Notes under the pieces: model-generated
What the model saw: only the letters and a program-made list of their open reading frames with translations
Told to the model about the DNA's origin: nothing
Databases searched by the model: none
Position numbers and translations under genes: made by a program
In this document: piece after piece, positions 7,836-15,324 of the stretch
Position numbering within the stretch: position 1 is the stretch's first letter
How the letters are laid out: each line of letters starts with the position of its first letter
Source: an uncultured Ruminococcus sp.
GTDB taxonomy: Bacteria; Bacillota; Clostridia; Oscillospirales; Ruminococcaceae
Assembly: GCA_947169885.1 (NCBI GenBank)
Contig: CAMVRM010000025.1
Span: 1 to 44,344, forward strand
Reading direction: 5' to 3'
DNA length: 44,344 bases

Positions 7836-9085
7836 TATTCATCTTCCTTTTCTGTTTCAGGTGTATATTTTATGGCAAGACAGCCGATACGCTGATCTGT
7901 CTCCATAGTAACAGTAACATCAAAGCCGTCGATCGTGACCTGTTCGCCGTCAGTCGGGAAACGTTCAAGCCGTTCAGTGACCCAGCCGCCCACCGAATTA
8001 GCATCTGCTTCGATAAGTTTTTCGTCCAGTTCAGCCTTTTCAAGAAAGTCCGAGACCGAAAGTTCGCCCGAAACTCTCCAGCAGTTTTCGCTGAGTTTTT
8101 CAAAGCTGTCATCTTCCTCGTCACGCTCATCATAGATCTCGCCGACAAGTTCCTCGATAATATCTTCAAGAGTGCAGATACCTGCCGTTCCGCCGTACTG
8201 ATCTACCACCACCGCCATATGCACTTTTTTCTTCTGCATAAGCTTCATGACTTCCGAAATTCTTTTCGTTTCGGAGATATAAACGGGGCTGGTCATTATC
8301 TCGGCAATATCCCTTCCGCCCTGCATATACAGCTTAAAGAAGTCGATCTCGTGTATCATGCCGACTATCGAATCCATAGTTTTTTCGTAAACAGGCAGTC
8401 TTGAATAGCTGTTTTCGAGAAATATCTGTTTTATGCGTTCAATATCTGTACTGCGTTCGATGCCGACAATATTTACTCTGGGGACAAGCACTTCGTCGAT
8501 AGTTGTTTCGTCAAAGTCGAGCGCCGAGCGGACGAGTTCGCTTTCCTGTTCTTCAAGAACGCCCTCTGTTTCGCTCTCATCGATTATGTATTTAAGTTCT
8601 TCCTCAGTAAAAGAAGGCTGTTTTTTCTTACCGCCCAGCAGTTTATCAGCGCCTTTTTTGACCATTCCGAAGAACCATATTGCAGGGGTCAGTATGAACA
8701 TTGCCGCCGTCAGCGGAGCGCTCATGAGCATCGAAAAGCTTTCGGCATTTTCTTTCGCAAGAGATTTCGGAAGTATCTCGCCGAATATCAGCACCAGCAC
8801 CGTGAGTATCAAAGTTGCATAAGCCACGCTCCCGTTGCCGAATTTCTCGGTAAAAAGCACGGTCGTGAGCGATGACGAAAGGATATTCACAACGTTGTTG
8901 CCGATAAGTATAGCCGTCAGCGCCTTATCGAAATTTTCGGTTATTTCAAGTGCTTTTTTCGCACTTTTCTTGCCGCCTGCCGCCATATTTTTAAGGCGTA
9001 TGCGGTTAGCAGACGAAAACGCTGTCTCAGTTGCAGAGCATACTGCCGACAGCGCAAGCAGTATGATGATAATAAACACGTCCAT
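7835..9085 (-). CDS. CNNM/CorC-type (hemolysin C family) membrane transport protein
   Basis: The 416-residue protein has the standard domain order: a DUF21/CNNM transmembrane domain (about 1-190, several hydrophobic segments), a pair of CBS domains (about 205-330) and a CorC_HlyC domain (about 345-410, SVGGWVTERL). The family is linked to magnesium or cobalt efflux and divalent-cation homeostasis; the older name hemolysin is probably misleading. The first in-frame ATG (9083-9085) is preceded by an in-frame stop, yet the only good Shine-Dalgarno (GGAGG, 9107-9111) is 21 nt away, which is unusually far. The gene overlaps the downstream membrane-protein gene by one base. Confidence 0.88.
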   Translation of the reverse strand: MDVFIIIILLALSAVCSATETAFSSANRIRLKNMAAGGKKSAKKALEITENFDKALTAILIGNNVVNILSSSLTTVLFTEKFGNGSVAYATLILTVLVLIFGEILPKSLAKENAESFSMLMSAPLTAAMFILTPAIWFFGMVKKGADKLLGGKKKQPSFTEEELKYIIDESETEGVLEEQESELVRSALDFDETTIDEVLVPRVNIVGIERSTDIERIKQIFLENSYSRLPVYEKTMDSIVGMIHEIDFFKLYMQGGRDIAEIMTSPVYISETKRISEVMKLMQKKKVHMAVVVDQYGGTAGICTLEDIIEELVGEIYDERDEEDDSFEKLSENCWRVSGELSVSDFLEKAELDEKLIEADANSVGGWVTERLERFPTDGEQVTIDGFDVTVTMETDQRIGCLAIKYTPETEKEDE

Positions 9086-9251
9086 GTTATTTTAAGTTTG
9101 TTTTACCTCCGATTATTTTATTTGGTTTTGATATGATTATTAAGCTAAGAAAAATGAATCGTATAGGTGCGGGCATTGCCCGTCCGTGCGTCTTTCTCGG
9201 GTTTATCGAGAAAAATAGAATGTCCCTTGAACATTATAGGATTTGTTTACT

Positions 9252-9272
9252 CTTATTTCTTATCTTTTATCT
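9252..9272 (-). repeat. Heptamer array overlapping the 3' end of the cysteine-synthase-like gene
   Basis: Three plus-strand units TTATTTC, TTATCTT and TTATCTA. On the coding (minus) strand they read TAGATAA AAGATAA GAAATAA and encode the last residues VDKR plus the stop codon (9260-9262). This is one member of the dispersed family described under findings. Confidence 0.6.
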
Positions 9273-10279
9273 ACTGTTCTTACGTTCAGCAGTTTCAGGT
9301 CCTTTGTCATGTAATTATCCTTGACCTCAAAATCACTGCAATAATCCGTTGACAAATATTTCTTATTATCGTCCGCAAATACCGTTACGATCGTCTTATC
9401 TCCGCCTATCCTGTTGCCTGCTTCAAGCACACCCAGGAAATTCGCACCGGATGAAATGCCGACACCTACCCCCAACTCTTTCGATAAACGCTGTGCCGCA
9501 ATTATCGAGTCAATATCGTCTACCGATATTACTCCGCTGCATTCATCAAGCTTCATGATCTCGGGGATAAATTCGTCCGAAATGCCCTGAATGCGGTGCG
9601 AACCCGTCTTGTAACCCGTTGAAAGCGTGGGCGAATTCAGCGGCTCTAACGGAAACAGCTTGCAGTCAGCATTGACCGTCCTAAGCCTGCGCCCGATACC
9701 CATTATCGTGCCGCCTGTCCCGACACCTGCAACGACCGCATCAGCCGTCAGCCCGAAAGCCCCCAGCTGTTCGATGATCTCCGCACCCGTTGTCTCAAAA
9801 TGCGCCGTGCAGTTGTCCTCGTTCGAGAACTGTCTCGGCAAAAACACGCTCGGGTCATTCTTCGCAAGTTCCTCGGTCATGGCGATCGAACCCAGAAAGC
9901 CGCCCTGCTCTCTCGAAACAGGCGTGATCTCTGCGCCGTAGCTTTTCATAAGATCAACTCGCTCAATGCTCATCCAGTCGGGCATAAAAATGCGCACCTT
10001 GTTCCCGAGATACGCTCCCACCGCCGAAAAAGCGATGCCCGTATTGCCGCTTGTCGCTTCGGCGATAACGCTGTTCTCGTTCACTTCGCCCGACTCGTAA
10101 GCACGCTTCATGATGTAAAATGCAACTCTGTCCTTGATGCTCCCCGACAGCTGAGGTGCTTCATACTTAGCGTAAACAGTGCGTTTTTCGCCCTTATATT
10201 CGCAGTCGACAGCGAGAAGAGGCGTTTTTCCGACAAGCCTTTCAAGTTCAGTAAATTTCTTTTTGATCTGTTCGTTCAT
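9260..10279 (-). CDS. PLP-dependent cysteine synthase family protein
   Basis: A fold-type II PLP enzyme of 339 residues. The PLP lysine is K49 in SGSIKDR, the substrate loop is ATSGNTGIAF and the phosphate-binding loop is GVGTGGTIMGIG. The family makes L-cysteine from O-acetylserine and sulfide, but relatives make cystathionine or other beta-substituted alanines, so the substrate is not certain. I place the start at 10279 (MNEQIKKKF) and not at the ATG at 10324: the promoter -10 element (10331-10336) lies immediately before 10324, so transcription would start at or inside that codon, and AGGA precedes 10279 by 11 nt. The C-terminal VDKR and stop codon are encoded by a heptamer repeat. Confidence 0.87.
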   Translation of the reverse strand: MNEQIKKKFTELERLVGKTPLLAVDCEYKGEKRTVYAKYEAPQLSGSIKDRVAFYIMKRAYESGEVNENSVIAEATSGNTGIAFSAVGAYLGNKVRIFMPDWMSIERVDLMKSYGAEITPVSREQGGFLGSIAMTEELAKNDPSVFLPRQFSNEDNCTAHFETTGAEIIEQLGAFGLTADAVVAGVGTGGTIMGIGRRLRTVNADCKLFPLEPLNSPTLSTGYKTGSHRIQGISDEFIPEIMKLDECSGVISVDDIDSIIAAQRLSKELGVGVGISSGANFLGVLEAGNRIGGDKTIVTVFADDNKKYLSTDYCSDFEVKDNYMTKDLKLLNVRTVDKR

Positions 10280-10330
10280 AAAATCTCTTATCCTTTTTTT
10301 AGAAGTAATAAATTCAGCAAACATATAGTT

Positions 10331-10359
10331 ATTATATCATATCCCGAAAAAAAAAGCAA
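10331..10359 (-). promoter_or_regulatory. Promoter of the cysteine-synthase-like gene
   Basis: On the minus strand TTGCTT (10354-10359), a 17-nt spacer and TATAAT (10331-10336). It lies directly after the terminator of the upstream export operon and fixes the downstream start codon as 10279. Confidence 0.65.
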
Positions 10360-10373
10360 TACCCACACAAACA

Positions 10374-10410
10374 AAAAACAAAAAACCGTCCTTTTACAGA
10401 CGGCTTTTTG
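10374..10410 (-). terminator. Terminator of the polysaccharide-export operon
   Basis: CCGTC (10386-10390) and GACGG (10399-10403) form the stem. Read on the minus strand it is GCCGTC, an 8-nt loop, GACGG and then TTTTTTGTTTTTT; read on the plus strand it also ends in CTTTTTG. It is therefore usable in both directions and separates the export operon from the next gene. Confidence 0.8.
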
Positions 10411-10533
10411 CTTTACAGTAAATATGATGGAGAAAAATAATATGTGGTTTGGAAATTGTCTTTATTAACTGTACTAATTTTAACCCAAAAATGTGATAGC
10501 CGTATGATAACCCACTGAAAAAGTTTTCCATAA

Positions 10534-11535
10534 TCAAGAATTTTCGGAAGAATTTTCGTTAGTATCAGTTTTTTCTCTGTTCTCCGAAGCCTTATTTTCG
10601 CCGTCACGGATACGTCTTAGCTGTTCAAGGCGTGCTTCGGCGATACGTTTCTTTTCAAGTTTTTTCTCACGGCGTTTTCGGCGTATTTCCTCAACGTCCT
10701 TGTTGTAGCGTTCAAGCGCTTCCAGCACCGTTCCGTCATATTCAACTTTTCCGCCCTTTAAGTAAATAGCACGGTTGCAGGTGGTAGTCAGCGCATCAGT
10801 CGAGTGCGAAACGAAAAGAACTGTCACACCCGAGCGGATAAGTTCCTTTATTGCCGCACGGCACTTTTTCTTGAAACGTGCGTCGCCAACGCTGAGTGCC
10901 TCGTCGATAACAAGTACTTCGGGCTTTATGCTTATGTTGATAGCGAAGCCGAGACGCATTTTCATACCACTGGAATAAGTACGGACAGGCTGGTCGATAT
11001 ACTCATCAAGTTCCGAGAATTCGATTATATCTTCCTCAACTTCTGCAATGTCCTCCTCAGTCAGACCAAGCAGAAGCCCTTTCATATAGATATTTTCCCT
11101 GCCCGTCATTTCTGCGGAGAAACCTGCGGTCAGTTCGAGCAGTGCCGCAACCTTTCCACGAACGGTTATATCGCCGCTTGTCGGGAAGCTTACGCCTGTT
11201 ATAAGCTTTAAGATAGTCGATTTACCTGCGCCGTTTCTGCCGACAAAGCCCACCGACTCACCCGGATAGATCTTAAAATCCACGCCGTTAAGAGCGCTGT
11301 GCTGTTCCACGCCCTTGTTTCCCGTGAACATCGCTTTAAAGCGTGCCTTATCGCTTTTATAGAGGTAATAACTTTTCGTGACGTTATTGAACTCAACTGC
11401 GGGCGGTGCATTATAATCTGGTTCGGGAAAATCGTTCAGGTCGATCGCTTCAAGTTCGTTCGCATTCCCCTCTTTTATTTCGCTATTATCGGCAGGCTGT
11501 TTTTCTGTTTTCACCTGCTCGGTATTTTCACTCAT
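10534..11535 (-). CDS. Wzt/TagH-type polysaccharide export ABC ATPase
   Basis: A 333-residue ATPase. An acidic N-terminal extension of about 40 residues precedes the nucleotide-binding domain, with Walker A GRNGAGKST (99-107), the YSSGMKMRL signature (187-195) that marks teichoic-acid and O-antigen exporters, and Walker B VLVIDEAL. The C-terminus after about 270 is a highly charged Arg/Lys/Glu helix, not the carbohydrate-binding domain of long Wzt proteins. With the permease at 11713 it should export an undecaprenyl-linked or glycerol-phosphate-type glycopolymer. The start has GGAG six bases upstream. The 177-bp gap to the permease holds a heptamer array. Confidence 0.9.
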   Translation of the reverse strand: MSENTEQVKTEKQPADNSEIKEGNANELEAIDLNDFPEPDYNAPPAVEFNNVTKSYYLYKSDKARFKAMFTGNKGVEQHSALNGVDFKIYPGESVGFVGRNGAGKSTILKLITGVSFPTSGDITVRGKVAALLELTAGFSAEMTGRENIYMKGLLLGLTEEDIAEVEEDIIEFSELDEYIDQPVRTYSSGMKMRLGFAINISIKPEVLVIDEALSVGDARFKKKCRAAIKELIRSGVTVLFVSHSTDALTTTCNRAIYLKGGKVEYDGTVLEALERYNKDVEEIRRKRREKKLEKKRIAEARLEQLRRIRDGENKASENREKTDTNENSSENS

Positions 11536-11642
11536 ATCATTCTCCTTGTGTTGTTTGTGTTCATTATTTTGCTTGTGTGCTTGATTTAATGTCCTTTGGA
11601 CATTTGTGCAGAACTAATGTGCGGTTTTACGTCAGTTCTTTC

Positions 11643-11691
11643 TTATCTCTTATTTCTAATTTCTTATTTCGTATCTCTTATCTGCTATTGA
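11643..11691 (-). repeat. Heptamer array between permease and ATPase genes
   Basis: About seven plus-strand units (TTATCTC, TTATTTC, TAATTTC, TTATTTC, GTATCTC, TTATCTG, CTATTGA). It is preceded by TTTTACGTCAGTTCTTTC, a leader shared almost exactly with the array at 15308-15321, and by a perfect AATGTCC-TTT-GGACATT hairpin at 11589-11605. It sits inside what should be one operon. Confidence 0.7.
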
Positions 11692-11712
11692 CATTTTAAC
11701 GCCGCATAAACT

Positions 11713-12573
11713 TTATAGTACGTCGGGTATCAGTTTTCTCAATTTCTTGTAAAAGTGACTGCCCAGGAAAATGAGGAATATCATCTCGCCGAATACTATC
11801 GCTGTTTCCAACATATTCTCTTTGTCAAATAACGGCAGATCGTATAAAAATGTTCTCCTGTATCCGTTGATGAAATAGTTTATCGGATTCAAATACAGCG
11901 ACTTGCGGATAATCGGATTCTTTACTTTCACTGTGTCCCAGACTATTCCCGATAACCAGAACAGTCCCGTCATGATAGAACTTACAAGGTTCTCAAAATC
12001 TTTGCTGAATGCCGCCATGGGCGCTGTTGTCCATGTCAGTATCCAGAAGAAAAGGAACATCATCGGACAGTAGAAAAAGAATTGCAGATTGTAAACGCTG
12101 GGCGCATAACCCTTGATGAGCAGCACAACATACATTATTGCGACCAGAACAAAATGTATCAGCAGTGACGCAATGTTCGTAAAGGTCATGATGTTCGACA
12201 TCGGGAAACTCAGCTTCGTGACGTATTGCTTGTTGTGACGTATCGAACGTGCGCCGCTCAGTATCGCATCGCTTATGTAGAACCACGGAACATATCCCGT
12301 CAGCATGAAGAAAAATCTCGGGAAACCGCTGACCGTTCCCGAACCTCTCAGCCCGACCGCAAAAGCAAACCACAGTATGAACAGAGTGAATGACGGCTTG
12401 ACGATCGCCCACGCAGGTCCTAAAAGTGCGCCTTTGTAAGTGCTTTTTAAATGGTTCACCGCAAGCCGCATTATCTTCTTGCTCTGACCCTTGTGCTCGT
12501 CGATTATCATTCCCACACCTGTGCTTTTGCCGCCTTTGGTAGTGTAAAAATATTCGCTTTTAGTATTAGCCAT
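11713..12573 (-). CDS. ABC-2 type polysaccharide/teichoic acid export permease (Wzm/TagG-like)
   Basis: A 286-residue ABC-2 permease with six hydrophobic segments between about 55 and 275. The family motifs are seen: LKSTYKGALLGPAWAIVKP near the N-terminus and KSLYLNPINYFINGYRRTFL before the last helices. It forms the membrane channel for the ATPase at 10534 and moves a lipid-linked polymer across the membrane. A 43-residue cytoplasmic N-terminus precedes the core. Translation is supported by GGGAG about 9 nt before the ATG, and only 11 bp separate it from the TagF-like gene upstream, so the three genes form one transcript. Confidence 0.92.
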   Translation of the reverse strand: MANTKSEYFYTTKGGKSTGVGMIIDEHKGQSKKIMRLAVNHLKSTYKGALLGPAWAIVKPSFTLFILWFAFAVGLRGSGTVSGFPRFFFMLTGYVPWFYISDAILSGARSIRHNKQYVTKLSFPMSNIMTFTNIASLLIHFVLVAIMYVVLLIKGYAPSVYNLQFFFYCPMMFLFFWILTWTTAPMAAFSKDFENLVSSIMTGLFWLSGIVWDTVKVKNPIIRKSLYLNPINYFINGYRRTFLYDLPLFDKENMLETAIVFGEMIFLIFLGSHFYKKLRKLIPDVL

Positions 12574-12584
12574 GTATTTTCTCC

Positions 12585-13706
12585 CTATCTCCCATTTGTT
12601 AAAAAATCCGCAATGCGCTCGGTGGCTTTTCCGTCGCAGGCAGACAGATATTTTTTCAGGAATGCCGAATATGCGCCGCTCTCAAAGCCGTCCAGTTCAG
12701 ATGTAACAGTGCTTAAAAGCTTGTCCGCACTTGTCACAACGGGGCAGGGCGCATCTTTTTTCAAGTCGATATACATATCCCGTTTGCTAAGATATTCGTC
12801 AAGGTCGGGGCACCATAATATCATCGGCTTGTCCATGAGCGCAAACTCAAACATTGCCGAACTGTAATCGGTGATAAGCATATCCGCACAGCAAAGCAGT
12901 TCGTTGGTGGTCATATCGCTCAGACCCACAACACCGTTTTTAACTCTCGGGTGCATTCTCACGCAGACATAACAGCCGTCTAAGTTTTTGCCGAGTTCGT
13001 TCACAGCCTCATGCCCGACCGACTGCGCCTTATCAGCACCGCCCCTGAAAGTCGGCAGATAAAGCAGAAGTTTTTTTCCGTCCGTTTCGGGGTGAAGTCT
13101 GTGCAGTTTGTCACGGCATCGCTGTTTATAGCGGCTGTCAAGTAAAATATCTGTACGGCTGACACCTGTTGCCCGTGCAATGCCTTTTTTCAAGCGAAAT
13201 GCCTGTTCAAAAACAGGTATGCAGGCTTCGGAGCTGACAGTCACAAGGTCAATATTCCGTGAAACGCTGCCCTTGAAGTCGGGGGGAATGTCGTCCTTTG
13301 CCGCCCAGCCGAATTTCTTTCCTGCGCCGCACGAGTGCCAAAGCTGTACGACACGGGTCTGCGGACGTTTTCTGCACCCGTGTAGCGGCACGAAGTAATT
13401 GCAGACAACAACGCCGCCTGCTGTCGCATAAGCTTTCATGAACCTGCGCATAAAAAGAAGCTGATTTTTCAGTCCTGTTTCCGAGAAGTTGCAGAGCATC
13501 GGAACAGGCTTGAACCCACGTTTTTTGAGTTCGTGAAAAAGCGGTATCATGCTTTCGGGAAGACTGTTGCTGTTCGAGTCGGCGAATATGACTGTTTTTT
13601 TCCTCAGCGGTCTGTTTTTGCGGCTTGCGTACCACAAAGGCAGCAGAGTTTCTTGCAGGATATATTTCAGCAGGTGCTTTATCTCACGCTTATCAAAAGT
13701 AATAAT
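12585..13706 (-). CDS. TagB/TagF-like CDP-glycerol glycerophosphotransferase
   Basis: The protein carries family hallmarks of the teichoic-acid glycerophosphotransferases: VVQLWHSCGAGKKFGW, SRTDIL, LYLPTFRG, RMHPRV and the ITDYSSAMFEFALMDKP motif. These enzymes add glycerol- or ribitol-phosphate from CDP-alditols to a wall or surface polymer. With the adjacent ABC exporter this is a surface glycopolymer locus. The start is odd. There is no in-frame ATG or GTG. A TTG exists at 13637, but the frame stays open to a TGA at 13728-13730 and the upstream codons (KHLLKYILQETLLPLWYASR) look like the normal family N-terminus. The GGAG at 13712-13715 fits an ATT start at 13706, used here (373 residues); a frameshift from the out-of-frame ATG at 13711 is the alternative. 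Confidence 0.85.
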   Translation of the reverse strand: MITFDKREIKHLLKYILQETLLPLWYASRKNRPLRKKTVIFADSNSNSLPESMIPLFHELKKRGFKPVPMLCNFSETGLKNQLLFMRRFMKAYATAGGVVVCNYFVPLHGCRKRPQTRVVQLWHSCGAGKKFGWAAKDDIPPDFKGSVSRNIDLVTVSSEACIPVFEQAFRLKKGIARATGVSRTDILLDSRYKQRCRDKLHRLHPETDGKKLLLYLPTFRGGADKAQSVGHEAVNELGKNLDGCYVCVRMHPRVKNGVVGLSDMTTNELLCCADMLITDYSSAMFEFALMDKPMILWCPDLDEYLSKRDMYIDLKKDAPCPVVTSADKLLSTVTSELDGFESGAYSAFLKKYLSACDGKATERIADFLTNGR

Positions 13707-13736
13707 ATCATCTCCGATTGCAGAATATCATCTATA

Positions 13737-13765
13737 ATAATACCATATTACGCCAAAAAAATCAA
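13737..13765 (-). promoter_or_regulatory. Promoter of the glycopolymer synthesis/export operon
   Basis: On the minus strand TTGATT (13760-13765), a 17-nt spacer and TATTAT (13737-13742). The transcript would start near 13730, leaving only a short leader before the GGAG at 13715-13712. Confidence 0.6.
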
Positions 13766-14094
13766 TGCAGAAGTTATCCCATTTTAAATCCCGCCCACAA
13801 AATAAAATGTGCAACTTCACCAACGTCCTCAGATCCTCGGGGTCCTCGGGCGGACGGCTGTCCTCGGGCGGACGGCTCTATGCCCTCGCACTGTCATTTT
13901 GTTTAGGACGGAAGATAGCGAAGCTCGGGGCTTTCAATAGGCGTGTAATATACTATTATAATATATTGTTATTGCTCTTTTGTTTTTCTGCAAAAAATCG
14001 GCATCACAGACTTTTTGCCCCTGCAATGCCGATATTCAAACCAAATTAAGCCGCCTGCACCGCCACAATATTATACGTGAGCGAAGTGAACAAC
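13766..14094. other. Non-coding spacer with local repeats
   Basis: I see no convincing gene here. It holds the 18-bp tandem repeat at 13842-13877, an inverted repeat ATCGGCAT (13997-14004) / ATGCCGAT (14026-14033) with a 21-nt loop, and the leader GAGCGAAGTGAACAAC directly before the heptamer array at 14095. The GC-rich repeat stands out against the AT-rich flanks. Confidence 0.5.
13842..13877. repeat. Perfect 18-bp tandem duplication
   Basis: GTCCTCGGGCGGACGGCT occurs at 13842-13859 and again at 13860-13877 without a mismatch. Two further CCTCGG partial copies lie just before (13835-13848). Confidence 0.85.
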
Positions 14095-14150
14095 TTATCT
14101 ATTATCTCTTATCTCTTATCTATTATCTATTATCTCTGATCTTTTATCTG
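14095..14150 (-). repeat. Heptamer array after the DAHP synthase gene
   Basis: Eight plus-strand units, mostly TTATCTA or TTATCTC, ending three bases before the stop codon of the minus-strand gene. The leader is GCGAAGTGAACAAC. Confidence 0.85.
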
Positions 14151-14152
14151 AT

Positions 14153-15187
14153 TTAGAGCAGGTCTGCGAGTTCGAGGACAAGTTTTTCAGACTTAGCCCA
14201 GCCGAGGCATGGGTCAGTGATAGACTTGCCGTAAACGCCTTCGCCGATCTTCTGAGCGCCGTCCTCGATGTAGCTCTCGATCATAAGACCCTTGACCATG
14301 CCTGCGATCTCGGAGGAGTGGCGGCAGCTGTGAAGGACTTCCTTTGCAATGCGTATCTGCTGTTCGTACTGCTTGCCCGAGTTTGCGTGGTTGCAGTCAA
14401 CGATAACTGCGGGGTTTTTAAGGTCGGAGTGTTTCTGATACATTTCGTAAACGGTGATAAGGTCTTCGTAGTGGTAGTTAGGCAGTGAGTGACCCTGTTT
14501 ATTGACGTAACCACGCAGGATAACGTGCGAGAGCGGATTGCCCTTTGTGTGGACTTCCCAACCGCGGTAAAGGAAAGTGTGGCTCGACTGTGCCGCCGTT
14601 ACCGAGTTGAACATAACGCTGTAATCGCCGCCTGTGGGGTTCTTCATGCCGACAGGGATAGAAAGACCGCTTGCAGTAAGTCTGTGCTGCTGATCCTCAA
14701 CAGAGCGAGCGCCGATAGCAACATAAGAAAGCAGATCGTTAAGGTAACGGTGATTCTCGGGGTAGAGCATTTCGTCAGCGCAAGTCAAGCCTGTTTCCTT
14801 GACGGCTCTGTGGTGCATTTCTCTGATAGCGATAAGACCTGCGAGCATATCCTCCTGTTTTTCAGGGTCGGGCTGATGGACCATGCCCTTATAGCCTGCG
14901 CCTGTTGTACGGGGCTTATTAGTGTAGATACGGGGGATAATGATGATCTTATCCTTAACTTTTTCCTGCAAACCTGCAAGGCGGTTAGTGTAATCGAGTA
15001 CTGCGTCCTCACGGTCAGCGGAGCAAGGTCCGATGATGAGCAGCAGCTTGTCCGACTTGCCCTCGAACACGTCTGCTATCTCCTTGTCACGGCGTTCCTT
15101 GATAGCCTTGATGTCGTCCGAGAGAGGGAACTGTTCCTTGATCTCTTTCGGGATAGGCAGTTTTCTAATGAATTCCATGTTGTTCAT
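14153..15187 (-). CDS. aroF: 3-deoxy-7-phosphoheptulonate (DAHP) synthase, class I
   Basis: A full-length (344 residues) class I DAHP synthase of the AroF/G/H type, the first step of the shikimate pathway: phosphoenolpyruvate plus erythrose 4-phosphate. The motifs LLIIGPCSADRED, PRIYTNKPRTTGAGYKG, ASGLSIPVGMKNPTGGD, HVILRGYVNKQG and IVDCNHANSGKQ are in the family order and carry the PEP- and metal-binding residues. Which aromatic amino acid feeds back on it cannot be told. The gene stands alone; AAGGA lies 11 nt before the ATG and a heptamer array follows the stop. The symbol follows the family; aroG or aroH would be equally possible. Confidence 0.93.
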   Translation of the reverse strand: MNNMEFIRKLPIPKEIKEQFPLSDDIKAIKERRDKEIADVFEGKSDKLLLIIGPCSADREDAVLDYTNRLAGLQEKVKDKIIIIPRIYTNKPRTTGAGYKGMVHQPDPEKQEDMLAGLIAIREMHHRAVKETGLTCADEMLYPENHRYLNDLLSYVAIGARSVEDQQHRLTASGLSIPVGMKNPTGGDYSVMFNSVTAAQSSHTFLYRGWEVHTKGNPLSHVILRGYVNKQGHSLPNYHYEDLITVYEMYQKHSDLKNPAVIVDCNHANSGKQYEQQIRIAKEVLHSCRHSSEIAGMVKGLMIESYIEDGAQKIGEGVYGKSITDPCLGWAKSEKLVLELADLL

Positions 15188-15307
15188 TTTTACATACTTC
15201 CTTTTCTTGTGCTGTTTGACTTTAACGTGTGAAATTGCAATTGCAAATTGAATGTTATTGCGAACACGGGACGTTTGCGCAAACCTTTTGGTTTACGTCA
15301 GTCTTTC

Positions 15308-15321
15308 TTATTTCTTATTTA
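15308..15321 (-). repeat. Short heptamer array after the GH26-like gene
   Basis: TTATTTC TTATTTA, four bases from the stop codon at 15325-15327. It is preceded by AAACCTTTTGGTTT, a small hairpin, and TTTACGTCAGTCTTTC, shared with the array at 11643. Confidence 0.65.
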
Positions 15322-15324
15322 AAA

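Noticed and set aside
9193-9213. Hairpin TTTCTCG / CGAGAAA as a terminator
   Set aside because: A short 7-bp stem without a T-run on either strand in a suitable position.
9252-9272. Phase-variable switching by heptamer gain or loss
   Set aside because: A 7-bp unit would shift frame, but the arrays lie at or after stop codons and units carry stops in every frame, so at most the last few residues would change.
14489-15232. A 247-codon plus-strand frame over the DAHP synthase gene
   Set aside because: It is antisense to a full-length conserved enzyme and has no recognisable domain.
15188-15324. T-box leader upstream of DAHP synthase
   Set aside because: The upstream sequence is short and has no T-box consensus (AGGGTGGNACCGCG) or terminator-antiterminator pair.
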